Below, piece by piece: positions 1-7,613 of a stretch of 64,000 bases of DNA. Below the pieces are notes generated by a model. That model saw only the letters and a list, made by a program, of their open reading frames with translations. It was not told where the DNA came from and made no database searches. This stretch comes from Bacteroidota bacterium (GTDB lineage: Bacteria > Bacteroidota > Bacteroidia > Bacteroidales > VadinHA17): NCBI GenBank assembly GCA_029552825.1, contig JAKPDL010000087.1, forward strand, positions 1-64,000. Direction: 5' to 3'. Both the position numbers and the translations under genes were made by a program. Numbering within the stretch: position 1 is the first letter of the stretch; each line of letters opens with the position of its first letter.

Positions 1-25
1 GGTAGTGTCCAGAATTTTGTGTAAA
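1..25 (+). repeat. Left terminal inverted repeat of the IS256 element
   Basis: This stretch pairs with the reverse complement of 1372-1396 at 17 of 25 positions. The innermost 11 nt, TTTTGTGTAAA, are identical. The outer limit is uncertain because it coincides with the edge of the window. Confidence 0.7.
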
Positions 26-137
26 TGAAAAGGCAGCTGCATTTGGGACACCAACCGGGCTGGAGCCGGAAAATGAGCTCAAAGTCCGGTTGGTTAGGAA
101 GAAAAAAATTAATTTTAACCTTTTTAAATGCAGCATT

Positions 138-1355
138 ATGAATGAAAATGAAAATGAATTATTTAAGATTCCGGAAGAGACCTTAAAGAAAATAAAGTCT
201 CAAGAGGAATTTGAGGATTACTTTCAAACGCTTTATAAACAAGGCGTAGAAGCTCTTCTGAAAGCCGAGATTAAAGAGCATCTTGGCTATTCTAAACATG
301 ATCCTGCGGGTCGTAACACTGGTAACAGTCGCAATGGTTACAGTAAAAAAATACTAAAGACCAATCTTGGAGATATCCCATTGGATGTGCCTCGTGACCG
401 CAATTCTTCATTTGATCCTGTAGTAGTACCAAAACATCACAGAATGTCTTCAAAAATTGAACATGCCATCATTACGATGTATTCCAGAGGCATGACCACA
501 AGGGACATTGAGGAAACCATAAAAGATATCTACGGTATTGAAGTCAGTGAAAGTTCGATATCCAATATTACAAGTGCGATAATAGAGGATATAAAAGAGT
601 GGCAGCAAAGGCCCCTTGATCCCGTTTATGTGGTTGTCTGGATGGATGGTATTGTGGTAAAAGTCAGGCAAAACGGGAAAGTAACCGGTAAAACAATTTA
701 TCTTATGATTGGCCTTAAGCATAATGGTCTGAAAGAAGTGCTTGGCATGTGGATCAGTGAAACTGAGAGCGCCTCATTCTGGCTTAATGTCCTCACTGAA
801 ATAAAGGCCAGAGGCGTAAAGGATATACTGATTGCATGCACCGACAACCTCTCAGGTATAAGACAGGCTATTAAATCTGTATTCCCAAATACCGTTACCC
901 AACTGTGTGTGGTTCATCAAATCCGTAACAGCATCAGATATGTTGTATGGAAAGACCGTAAACACTTCCTGTCAGATTTAAAGAATGTTTATGGCGCAAT
1001 TAACAGAGATATGGCTTATGATGCCCTCGAAAACTTCGCAGAAAAATGGGCCTCAAAATATGCATATGCCATTAAGTCCTGGAAAAATAATTGGGATGAA
1101 CTCACTGCTTACTTCGATTATCCAATGGAGATACGAAGAATAATTTATACTACAAACTCCATCGAAAGTCTTAATAGCAGCATCCGTAAATATACTAAAA
1201 CCAAAACAGTTTTTCCTGATGACCAAGCTGCCTTAAAAGCTGTATATCTGGCTATTGTTAACGTGGAGAAAAAATGGACTTACCCTATCAGAGATTGGGG
1301 CACAGTTATTAACCAATTAATGATTATTTTTGGTGATAGATGCAGTATATTTTAA
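138..1355 (+). CDS. IS256-family (mutator-type) transposase
   Basis: This 405-residue DDE transposase cuts and pastes its own element. The N-terminal third carries the family's basic patch (GRNTGNSRNGYSKK) and a helix-turn-helix-like stretch (MTTRDIEETI). The catalytic core shows the expected acidic residues: Asp in VVWMDGI, Asp in ACTDNLSG followed by the CVVHQIRNS block, and Glu in TTNSIESLNS. Length is normal for the family. The ATG at 138 is preferred; the frame stays open upstream to a TTG at 90, but that would put the start close to the terminal repeat. No frameshift or internal stop is visible. It lies alone within its inverted repeats, and its stop is 16 nt before the right repeat. 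Confidence 0.93.
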   Translation: MNENENELFKIPEETLKKIKSQEEFEDYFQTLYKQGVEALLKAEIKEHLGYSKHDPAGRNTGNSRNGYSKKILKTNLGDIPLDVPRDRNSSFDPVVVPKHHRMSSKIEHAIITMYSRGMTTRDIEETIKDIYGIEVSESSISNITSAIIEDIKEWQQRPLDPVYVVVWMDGIVVKVRQNGKVTGKTIYLMIGLKHNGLKEVLGMWISETESASFWLNVLTEIKARGVKDILIACTDNLSGIRQAIKSVFPNTVTQLCVVHQIRNSIRYVVWKDRKHFLSDLKNVYGAINRDMAYDALENFAEKWASKYAYAIKSWKNNWDELTAYFDYPMEIRRIIYTTNSIESLNSSIRKYTKTKTVFPDDQAALKAVYLAIVNVEKKWTYPIRDWGTVINQLMIIFGDRCSIF

Positions 1356-1371
1356 TCCCGGCTGCTGCCAG

Positions 1372-1396
1372 TTTACACAAAAATTTAAACAGGCTC
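1372..1396 (-). repeat. Right terminal inverted repeat of the IS256 element
   Basis: The reverse complement matches the left end at 1-25 in 17 of 25 positions. The repeat starts 16 nt after the transposase stop. Confidence 0.7.
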
Positions 1397-1493
1397 GGAT
1401 GAGGTAGAGTATTGCGGTGCTGATCTGATTAAAAAGGAAGCCACCCCACCAATAACGGTTGGTAATCTTACAACGAAGGTTGAGTGTCGTTAA
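1397..1493 (+). pseudogene. Possible C-terminal remnant of a gene interrupted by the IS
   Basis: Immediately after the right repeat, a frame stays open for about 32 codons and ends in TAA at 1491-1493. It has no start of its own and reads like a protein tail (DEVEYCGADLIKKEATPP... ending KVECR). The stop overlaps the stop of the convergent phosphatase gene in a shared TTAA, as expected for a natural gene end. I do not recognise the family. Alternatively this is non-coding flank that happens to be open. Confidence 0.35.
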
Positions 1494-3385
1494 TTGTACC
1501 TTACACCTATTAAAGTAACGTCGTCAACCTGGGGATTATCCCCTTTCCATTCTTCGAATATTCTGTCAAGGATTTCTCCCTGCTCCAGCATAGGCTTTGA
1601 GGCTATTTCCAACAGGGTCTCTTTCAGTTTGCCTGTCATAAATTTCTTCTGCGCAGGGCCACCGAACTGGTCAGCATATCCATCGGAAAATATATAGAAA
1701 GCATCACCTTTTTGCAGCTCTATTGTATTGAGTGTGAAAGGTTGCATTTTATAATGTATGGCAACAGGCATTTTATCAGCTCTGTAATGTATCAGCTCAG
1801 TGCCCCTGATAAGATAGAGCGGACAATTGGCTCCGGCATAGTAGAGAACATGATTATTAAAATCGATTGTGCATACAGCTGCATCCATTCCATCTTTCAC
1901 CGACTCCTCGTCGGGTACCTGCTTCAGTGATTTTATGACTTCTTCCCTGAGTCTATTGAGGATCTGGTCGGGCATGAAGATGTTTTTCTCATTTACTATT
2001 TCGTTGAGCAGTGCTACTCCAAGCATACTCATAAATGCACCAGGCACTCCATGACCAGTACAATCTGCAGCGATAATAACCTGGAGGTTGTCTTTGGTGC
2101 TTACCCAGTAGAAGTCACCGCTCACTATTGCAAGAGGCTTATATAATACAAAATGTTCCAGTTTATCACTGAAAAGTTCAAGTGATGGGATAAGAGCAGC
2201 CTGTATGCGTTTTGCATACATGATGCTGTCGGTTATATGTTTTTTCTGATAGGCAATCTGGTCACGCTGGGCTGCAGCAATGTCACGCTGTCTTTCAATT
2301 TCATCTTTCTGTGCCATTATCAACCGGTTCTTCTCCTCAAGGGCGATGTTTGCCTCTTTCTTTATTTTGTAAGCCCTGAAGATAAAGTAAGCAAGAACTC
2401 CAACCAGTATCAGAGCAACAATGACGAAATAAATTACCAGCCGTTGTTTCTCAAGGGTCTGGAGCTGTATTTTTATTTTTCCTTCCTGTTCCTCTATTTT
2501 GCTTAGCTGCTGGTTTATCAATGCCAGCTGTGTATCTATCTTAGCCTTCTGGGCTGCCAATGTATCCTTCTGAGTCTGAACTTCTTTTTGCTGTTGGATG
2601 ATTAATTGACGTTGTGCAGAAATTTCTCCCTGTTGCCTCGAGATCTGGCTAAGCTGTGTATTAAGAATCTTTTGTTTTTCCTTAAGTTCTTTTTCTTTAA
2701 TTGTGATTTCATGGTCGAGACTGTCAAGAAGATTTTTCTGTCTCATAATTTCAATTCTCTGTGCCTCTATGGTTTCAAGTTGCTGCCGGATGGTTTCTTT
2801 CTGGACTTCGATTTCTTTTGAGGCGAGTTCATAGAGATTCTCCCAGTCTTCTTTTGTTTTGATAGCAGTTAGCAATAAGCTTTCTGGAACTGACATTCCT
2901 TCATTTTTGATATATTCTTCATTTATGTCGAATCTGGGCTTGCCCTCAACCACAATGAAATTAATCATTGATTCTCTGAATTCATAGCCTTCTGTTATTA
3001 GCATTGTCTGTTGCCCGGCAATCTTTTCCTTGATTTTTTTAAGGTCAAAGCCCGCATTTTTATTTACGTAAAGCACCTGGCAATGGGTAAGGCTCTCAAG
3101 GTTTTTGAAACCAGCTATTCTTACGGGTTTATCCTGAATTCTTGTTCTTGTTTTAGCTAATTTCATCATTTCGTCAATCAGTTCATAGTCACCAAGGAGT
3201 ACGCCGATTTTGAATGATGAGGAATCTTTGAATCCGGGCCCAAAATCAATATATCTTGCCAGATCAAAAATATAGAGGGCTCTGGTAGGGTTATCAAATC
3301 CCGTCTGCGAAAAAATGACAACCGGCAACATGCAAACAAAAAGCAGCAGGATTAATTTCTTTAAAAGAGATGTTTTTCCACCCAT
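1490..3385 (-). CDS. YfiR-like sensor, coiled coil and SpoIIE-type PP2C serine phosphatase
   Basis: This 631-residue membrane protein probably dephosphorylates Ser/Thr sites in a partner-switching pathway. A signal or anchor segment covers residues 1-27. Residues about 34-172 resemble the YfiR/DUF4154 periplasmic domain (GDYELID, then a Cys-Gln-Val-Leu-Tyr-Val strand and an ITEGYEF block). A long Gln/Lys/Glu-rich coiled coil runs 185-315, a transmembrane helix 316-337 and a second short coil 345-385. The SpoIIE catalytic domain runs from about 395 to the end. Metal-site aspartates are visible in VSGDFYW (424) and AADCTGHG (441), with further Asp in FSDGYADQ and QVDDVTL near the C-terminus. 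The gene is divergent from a single-domain response regulator 390 nt away, a possible partner. The catalytic domain should be cytoplasmic and the YfiR part periplasmic. The phosphatase call is firm; its target is unknown. Confidence 0.88.
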   Translation of the reverse strand: MGGKTSLLKKLILLLFVCMLPVVIFSQTGFDNPTRALYIFDLARYIDFGPGFKDSSSFKIGVLLGDYELIDEMMKLAKTRTRIQDKPVRIAGFKNLESLTHCQVLYVNKNAGFDLKKIKEKIAGQQTMLITEGYEFRESMINFIVVEGKPRFDINEEYIKNEGMSVPESLLLTAIKTKEDWENLYELASKEIEVQKETIRQQLETIEAQRIEIMRQKNLLDSLDHEITIKEKELKEKQKILNTQLSQISRQQGEISAQRQLIIQQQKEVQTQKDTLAAQKAKIDTQLALINQQLSKIEEQEGKIKIQLQTLEKQRLVIYFVIVALILVGVLAYFIFRAYKIKKEANIALEEKNRLIMAQKDEIERQRDIAAAQRDQIAYQKKHITDSIMYAKRIQAALIPSLELFSDKLEHFVLYKPLAIVSGDFYWVSTKDNLQVIIAADCTGHGVPGAFMSMLGVALLNEIVNEKNIFMPDQILNRLREEVIKSLKQVPDEESVKDGMDAAVCTIDFNNHVLYYAGANCPLYLIRGTELIHYRADKMPVAIHYKMQPFTLNTIELQKGDAFYIFSDGYADQFGGPAQKKFMTGKLKETLLEIASKPMLEQGEILDRIFEEWKGDNPQVDDVTLIGVRYN

Positions 3386-3622
3386 GGTAGGAGATATATT
3401 TTTTACGAAATTGCTAAATATTATTCAGTTATGCAAGTGCAGGAAGATTATTGAGGATAAATAATTATTCTGCCTGACCTGCTTTTATTAAAATAAAAGG
3501 ATAATTTAAACTTTGACCGTTTCAGGAATAACGGATGATGTTCTTGCAAAGAATTAAGCATAAATATTAGATAATTAATAAGATAGGGCAAAAATGGGCA
3601 ATCATAGACACTTTAAAACTCT

Positions 3623-3639
3623 ACTATCGAAACGATAGT
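3623..3639. promoter_or_regulatory. Palindrome ACTATCG-AAA-CGATAGT, candidate operator
   Basis: A perfect 7-bp inverted repeat with a 3-nt spacer lies between divergent signalling genes, about 140 nt before the response regulator start. It is GC-richer than its surroundings. The binding protein is unknown. Confidence 0.4.
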
Positions 3640-3644
3640 TAAGT

Positions 3645-3691
3645 AACAATTTGATAATAAGTTGTTTATAAGAAATTAAAACCAAATTGTT
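3645..3691. repeat. Inverted repeat AACAATTTG / CAAATTGTT
   Basis: Two exact 9-nt arms (3645-3653 and 3683-3691) are separated by 29 nt. A related TAAATTGTTAA follows just after. The sequence is AT-rich, so chance is a real alternative, but similar ACAAwTTGT palindromes occur at 27693 and 27733. Confidence 0.3.
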
Positions 3692-3775
3692 GATAAATTG
3701 TTAATATTTGACACTTTCATCGATTTTCAGCATAGATTGTTATCGTAATTTTATTCTGAAAATTTCTTTCAAAGA

Positions 3776-4198
3776 ATGAGTTTGATATACAACAACCTGG
3801 AATTAAAAGGTAAAAACATTATAATTGTTGAAGATGACATTCCTTCCGTCAAATATTACAAAACGATACTTGAAAATTCCGGTGCCGAATTAAAGGTTTT
3901 TGAAAACGGAAAAGATTTCACAGATTATTTGAATAATACAGAAGAACACATAGATATTGTGCTGCTCGATTTTCTTATACCAATAATCAATGGAATCGAT
4001 TGTGTAAGGGTTTTAAGAAAAACTAACCGGAATTCACCGGTTTTAATGATTACGGCCTATTATTCTGAGAGTACAAGAAGTGAAGCTTTGATTGCCGGGT
4101 GCAATGAATATATACTGAAACCTATATATCCAGAGAAGCTATTATGCCTTCTTGAAAAATATCTAAAACCGGAGCACTCTTATTCTGTATCCCGTTAA
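3776..4198 (+). CDS. Single-domain response regulator (CheY-like receiver)
   Basis: This 140-residue receiver domain has no output domain. All signature residues are present: acidic pocket VEDD at 18-21, phospho-acceptor Asp65 in VLLDFLIP, Thr93 in MITAYY, and Lys115 in YILKPI. It probably passes phosphate on or binds a partner directly. It is transcribed away from the YfiR-SpoIIE phosphatase and converges with the DUF2723 gene, 11 nt away. No kinase sits beside it, so the input is unknown. The ATG start follows an AAAGA stretch; no strong Shine-Dalgarno is visible. Confidence 0.9.
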   Translation: MSLIYNNLELKGKNIIIVEDDIPSVKYYKTILENSGAELKVFENGKDFTDYLNNTEEHIDIVLLDFLIPIINGIDCVRVLRKTNRNSPVLMITAYYSESTRSEALIAGCNEYILKPIYPEKLLCLLEKYLKPEHSYSVSR

Positions 4199-4209
4199 TT
4201 ACTTTTGAT

Positions 4210-7200
4210 TCATTTTATTTTCAGGTCTGACAGATCTGACTGTAAAATTTTTATATAGTTTCCGTAGTATATATTCAGCCGGTCGTTTATTTCTTTTGCA
4301 AATTCTTCCTGACCGTTCTTGCTTGCTGCATCTGCTGCACGTGAAACAAATTGCATTGCCGACTGTATTTCATAATCAGCAGAAGCCATAATGTCGACCG
4401 ACTGCTTCAGATAATAGTCGAGACGTTTGAAGTAGTAATCTGACATATTTTTTGTCAGTTCAATGGCTTTATTGCTATCTCCTGCCAGGTAATATGCTTC
4501 TATAATGTCTGGGATGTACATATCATATGGTACTTTGTTTGCAGGGAATGTTTCCATGCAGTAATTAAGGACCTGAAGTGCCTTTTCTTTTTGGCCCTGG
4601 GAAGCAAGTTCTTTTGCCAGTCGTGCATAATTAAGCCGGGCTTTGACAACAATCAATGTTCGTTTATGATTATAGTCGAGATATACATTTTCTTCTTTTG
4701 CCCCTCTCCATACAAATTTATTCATCATATTGTTGTAAAGGATTTCTGCATCAACTCTGCCGTAGTCGAGCCAGCTGTTATTGTGCGACCTTATTGGTAC
4801 CAGCCGGTAGGCAAGACCTTCGAGCTGGAAGTATTCCTCAAGGCCCATAGCATCGTTATGGTATCCTGTAACGAAATAGATGGGTCTTTTCCAGTTATTA
4901 TTGGCAAGAATATCGAGGATGATGAGCTGGCTCTTCATTATGGAATTTCCTTTCAATTTGATATCTATATAAGGAACTATTTTATCGGCGTCCTCTTTTT
5001 TTACTGTACCTGAAGCAATTACTGCAGCAGTATCTACAGGAATTCTGATTGTACGGGAAGGAATTATATCAAGTTTTTCTGTCGGGGATATCCGTATCTT
5101 GGTTGCCTCGTTTTCACTCATTACCCAGTCGATTATAGTTTTGATGTTAACCGGGTCTTTGGTTTTTTCTACTATAAAAACCTGGTTGTTAACGCCGTCG
5201 TAATATTTGTATGATGGAAGTGAAATAGGAAGAGGATCAGATTCATAAGTTTTATGTTTCATCTGGTCGATATACCAATCGGTATTCAAAAGCATCAGAT
5301 TACATACCCTTACATCAGTTCTGACTCCTTCCACTTCCTGGGCATACCAGAGTGGGAATGTGTCGTTGTCACCATTTGTAAAAATTATGGCACCAGGAGC
5401 ACATGAATTGAGGTAATTGGAAGCCACATCCCTTGCAAGATATCGTCCCGACCTGTCGTGGTCGTCCCAGTTTTGTGTTCCCATTATAAGAGGTACAGCT
5501 GCAAAACAGACAACACCTGATATTGAGCTTGCAATTTTTTCGTTCATGATTTTCGAAAGCCATTCAAAAACTGCAAGGACCCCCAGCCCAATCCATACGG
5601 CAAAGAAATAGAATGAGCCCACGTACGCATAGTCCCTTTCTCTCGGCTGGTTCGGATACTGATTCAGGTAAATCACTATTGCAATACCTGTCATTATAAA
5701 CAGCAGCATAATTATCCACCAGTCCCTGTAATCTTTTCCGAAATGATATATCAGACCAATGAGACCCAGAATAAAGGGGAGCATATAGTAAACATTTCTT
5801 GAAGGATCTTTTTTCATTTCTTCAGGCATTTCTTTTATACTTCCCACGCGTGGCTCGTCGAGAAAATTAATTCCCGTTATCCAGTTTCCGTTTGCTGCAC
5901 CTCCATAACTTTGTGTATCATTCTGCCGGCCTGAGAAATTCCACATGAAATATCTGAAGTACATAAAATCGAGCTGGTACGAAAACATAAAACGAAGGTT
6001 TTCAATAAATCTGGGTTTTCGTATTACTTTCTTCCCACCATCAGAATCAGTAACCTGGATCGGTATACCTTTCATTCTTGACCATTCCTCATAAACCTGC
6101 TGGTGATCGCTCTGGTCGCTCCACATACGCGGGAAAAAGGTTATAAATCTTTTGTCATATTCCCTTTCAAGCTCATGACTTGTAACTTTATATTTCCCAT
6201 CTACAACACTGTATTTTGGTTTTCCATCGTGGTAATTCAATACTGGCGCATTGAAGTAGGGGCCTTTAAGTAATGGCCTTGAGCCATATTGTTCACGGTT
6301 AAGAAAATAGAGAAGGTTAAAAGGATTTTCAGGATTGTTTTCGTCGAGTGGAGGATTGGCTGAAGAACGTATAACAATTATTGCTGTGGATGAATAGCCG
6401 ATAAGTATGACAGCTATAACCGTAAGGATACTGTTTAGCAGTTTCAGATTTTTACCAGCCGAATGCCAGACAAAATAGGTAACAATTGCAAGAAGAATAA
6501 TATTAAGCACAGCAGAATCAGAAATGATCCAGATTCCTGAAAGAAACAGTGCTGAAACAGCAAAGATTGTAATTTGTTTTTTCTCTGATGATAGCAGGGT
6601 AGCTCTTATTGCGAGTACAAACATAACTGCCGTTAGAACTGCCAGAGTCAACATTCCGCTGTTTATTGGCAGTCCGAGAGTATTAACAAAGAACAGGTCA
6701 AACTTTGCAGCCAGTTTAACAATACCTGGAATTATTCCATAAAGAAGCAGAGCAAGAATAAGAAATGAAATGAGAGTAGATATAACGAATCCTCGCCAGG
6801 AAAACTTGTATTTTCTGAAGTAATAAACAAGCACAATGCCCGGGACAGTTAGAAGATTAAGCAGGTGCACTCCGATAGATAAACCCATCAGGAAGGCTAT
6901 AAGTATTATCCATCTTTCAGAATATTGTTCATCGGCACAGTTTTCCCATTTAAGTATAGCCCAGAACACTACTGCGGTGAAAAGGGAAGAGAGGGCATAA
7001 ACTTCACCTTCCACTGCCGAGAACCAGAATGAATCGGAAAATGTGTATGCAACAGCTCCCACAATACCAGCAGCCATTATTGCAATAATTCTTTCAGTTG
7101 AATAATCTTCAGGATTCTTTATAAGAATTTTTCTTGCCAGGTGGGTGATAGTCCAGAAAAGAAAGAGAATTGTGAAAGCACTTGCAATAGCCGACATAGC

Positions 7201-7440
7201 ATTTACCATAACGGCAACTTTTGTAACATCACCTCCTGCAAACAATGTAAAAAACTTTGCAATAACCATGAATACAGGATTACCCGGAGGGTGACCTACT
7301 TCAAGCTTGAATGCTGAAGCAATGAATTCCCCACAATCCCAAAGGCTTGCTGTAGGCTCTATCGTCATGAGATAAGTTGTTGCAGCTACTGCAAAAACCA
7401 CCCAACCTGTAATATTGTTGATAAGCTGGTATTTTCTCAT
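4210..7440 (-). CDS. DUF2723 multi-pass membrane protein, PMT-like glycosyltransferase fold
   Basis: This 1076-residue protein has a hydrophobic N-terminal half with roughly a dozen membrane helices and a soluble C-terminal half. The N-terminus has the DUF2723 signature: Glu-Pro-Thr-Ala-Ser-Leu-Trp-Asp-Cys-Gly-Glu-Phe at about 28-39, then GHPPGNPVF. The acidic Asp-x-x-Glu pair is where GT-C transferases such as protein O-mannosyltransferases hold their catalytic acid. Later hydrophobic blocks include YPNQPRERDYAYVGSFYF, also typical of the family. The last 150 residues look like helical TPR repeats (AKELASQGQKEKALQVLNYC). The family is common in Bacteroidota and related to TMEM260-type mannosyltransferases; sugar donor and acceptor are not known from sequence. 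It is probably monocistronic and convergent with the response regulator. Confidence 0.88.
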   Translation of the reverse strand: MRKYQLINNITGWVVFAVAATTYLMTIEPTASLWDCGEFIASAFKLEVGHPPGNPVFMVIAKFFTLFAGGDVTKVAVMVNAMSAIASAFTILFLFWTITHLARKILIKNPEDYSTERIIAIMAAGIVGAVAYTFSDSFWFSAVEGEVYALSSLFTAVVFWAILKWENCADEQYSERWIILIAFLMGLSIGVHLLNLLTVPGIVLVYYFRKYKFSWRGFVISTLISFLILALLLYGIIPGIVKLAAKFDLFFVNTLGLPINSGMLTLAVLTAVMFVLAIRATLLSSEKKQITIFAVSALFLSGIWIISDSAVLNIILLAIVTYFVWHSAGKNLKLLNSILTVIAVILIGYSSTAIIVIRSSANPPLDENNPENPFNLLYFLNREQYGSRPLLKGPYFNAPVLNYHDGKPKYSVVDGKYKVTSHELEREYDKRFITFFPRMWSDQSDHQQVYEEWSRMKGIPIQVTDSDGGKKVIRKPRFIENLRFMFSYQLDFMYFRYFMWNFSGRQNDTQSYGGAANGNWITGINFLDEPRVGSIKEMPEEMKKDPSRNVYYMLPFILGLIGLIYHFGKDYRDWWIIMLLFIMTGIAIVIYLNQYPNQPRERDYAYVGSFYFFAVWIGLGVLAVFEWLSKIMNEKIASSISGVVCFAAVPLIMGTQNWDDHDRSGRYLARDVASNYLNSCAPGAIIFTNGDNDTFPLWYAQEVEGVRTDVRVCNLMLLNTDWYIDQMKHKTYESDPLPISLPSYKYYDGVNNQVFIVEKTKDPVNIKTIIDWVMSENEATKIRISPTEKLDIIPSRTIRIPVDTAAVIASGTVKKEDADKIVPYIDIKLKGNSIMKSQLIILDILANNNWKRPIYFVTGYHNDAMGLEEYFQLEGLAYRLVPIRSHNNSWLDYGRVDAEILYNNMMNKFVWRGAKEENVYLDYNHKRTLIVVKARLNYARLAKELASQGQKEKALQVLNYCMETFPANKVPYDMYIPDIIEAYYLAGDSNKAIELTKNMSDYYFKRLDYYLKQSVDIMASADYEIQSAMQFVSRAADAASKNGQEEFAKEINDRLNIYYGNYIKILQSDLSDLKIK

Positions 7441-7566
7441 TATCTGGTATTTATTTTTCTATAAAAGGTTCACGTTTTTCAGGTCACGAAAATACTCATT
7501 TTTTCTCACAGAATTTATTCCTTATCACTAATATAAGCAGGCGCCATATTTAATTCAGGAGTAAAA

Positions 7567-7598
7567 TCTGTGTAAGGATGCAATTTTTTCTAAATTTG
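7567..7598 (+). promoter_or_regulatory. Bacteroidota-type promoter for the 7614 gene
   Basis: A perfect -7 element TAAATTTG lies at 7591-7598, and TCTG at 7567-7570 sits 20 nt upstream as the -33 element. Transcription would start near 7605. This decides the start codon: an in-frame ATG at 7578 lies inside the promoter, whereas 7614 lies just downstream. Confidence 0.6.
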
Positions 7599-7613
7599 GG
7601 CAAAACAATATGC

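Larger units (their letters stand above)
1..1396 (+). mobile_element. IS256-family insertion sequence, apparently complete
   Basis: One transposase gene (138-1355) lies between imperfect terminal inverted repeats at 1-25 and 1372-1396, which share 17 of 25 positions including an 11-nt block ending TTTTGTGTAAA. A further similar stretch (GGCAGC(t/a)GC) follows inside each end. The element begins at the first base of the window, so the left flank and the target-site duplication cannot be examined. The intact DDE transposase suggests it is or recently was active. Confidence 0.85.
3386..3775. other. 390-nt divergent intergenic region
   Basis: The gap lies between the minus-strand phosphatase and the plus-strand response regulator and must hold both promoters. 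It is AT-rich and contains two inverted repeats (3623-3639 and 3645/3691). A weak promoter-like pair for the plus strand is TTTG at 3707-3710 and TAGATTGT at 3733-3740, with a 22-nt spacer slightly longer than usual. No open frame or RNA gene was recognised. Confidence 0.5.

Noticed and set aside
450-722. 90-residue minus-strand frame inside the transposase
   Set aside because: It is antisense to the catalytic core and has no domain features.
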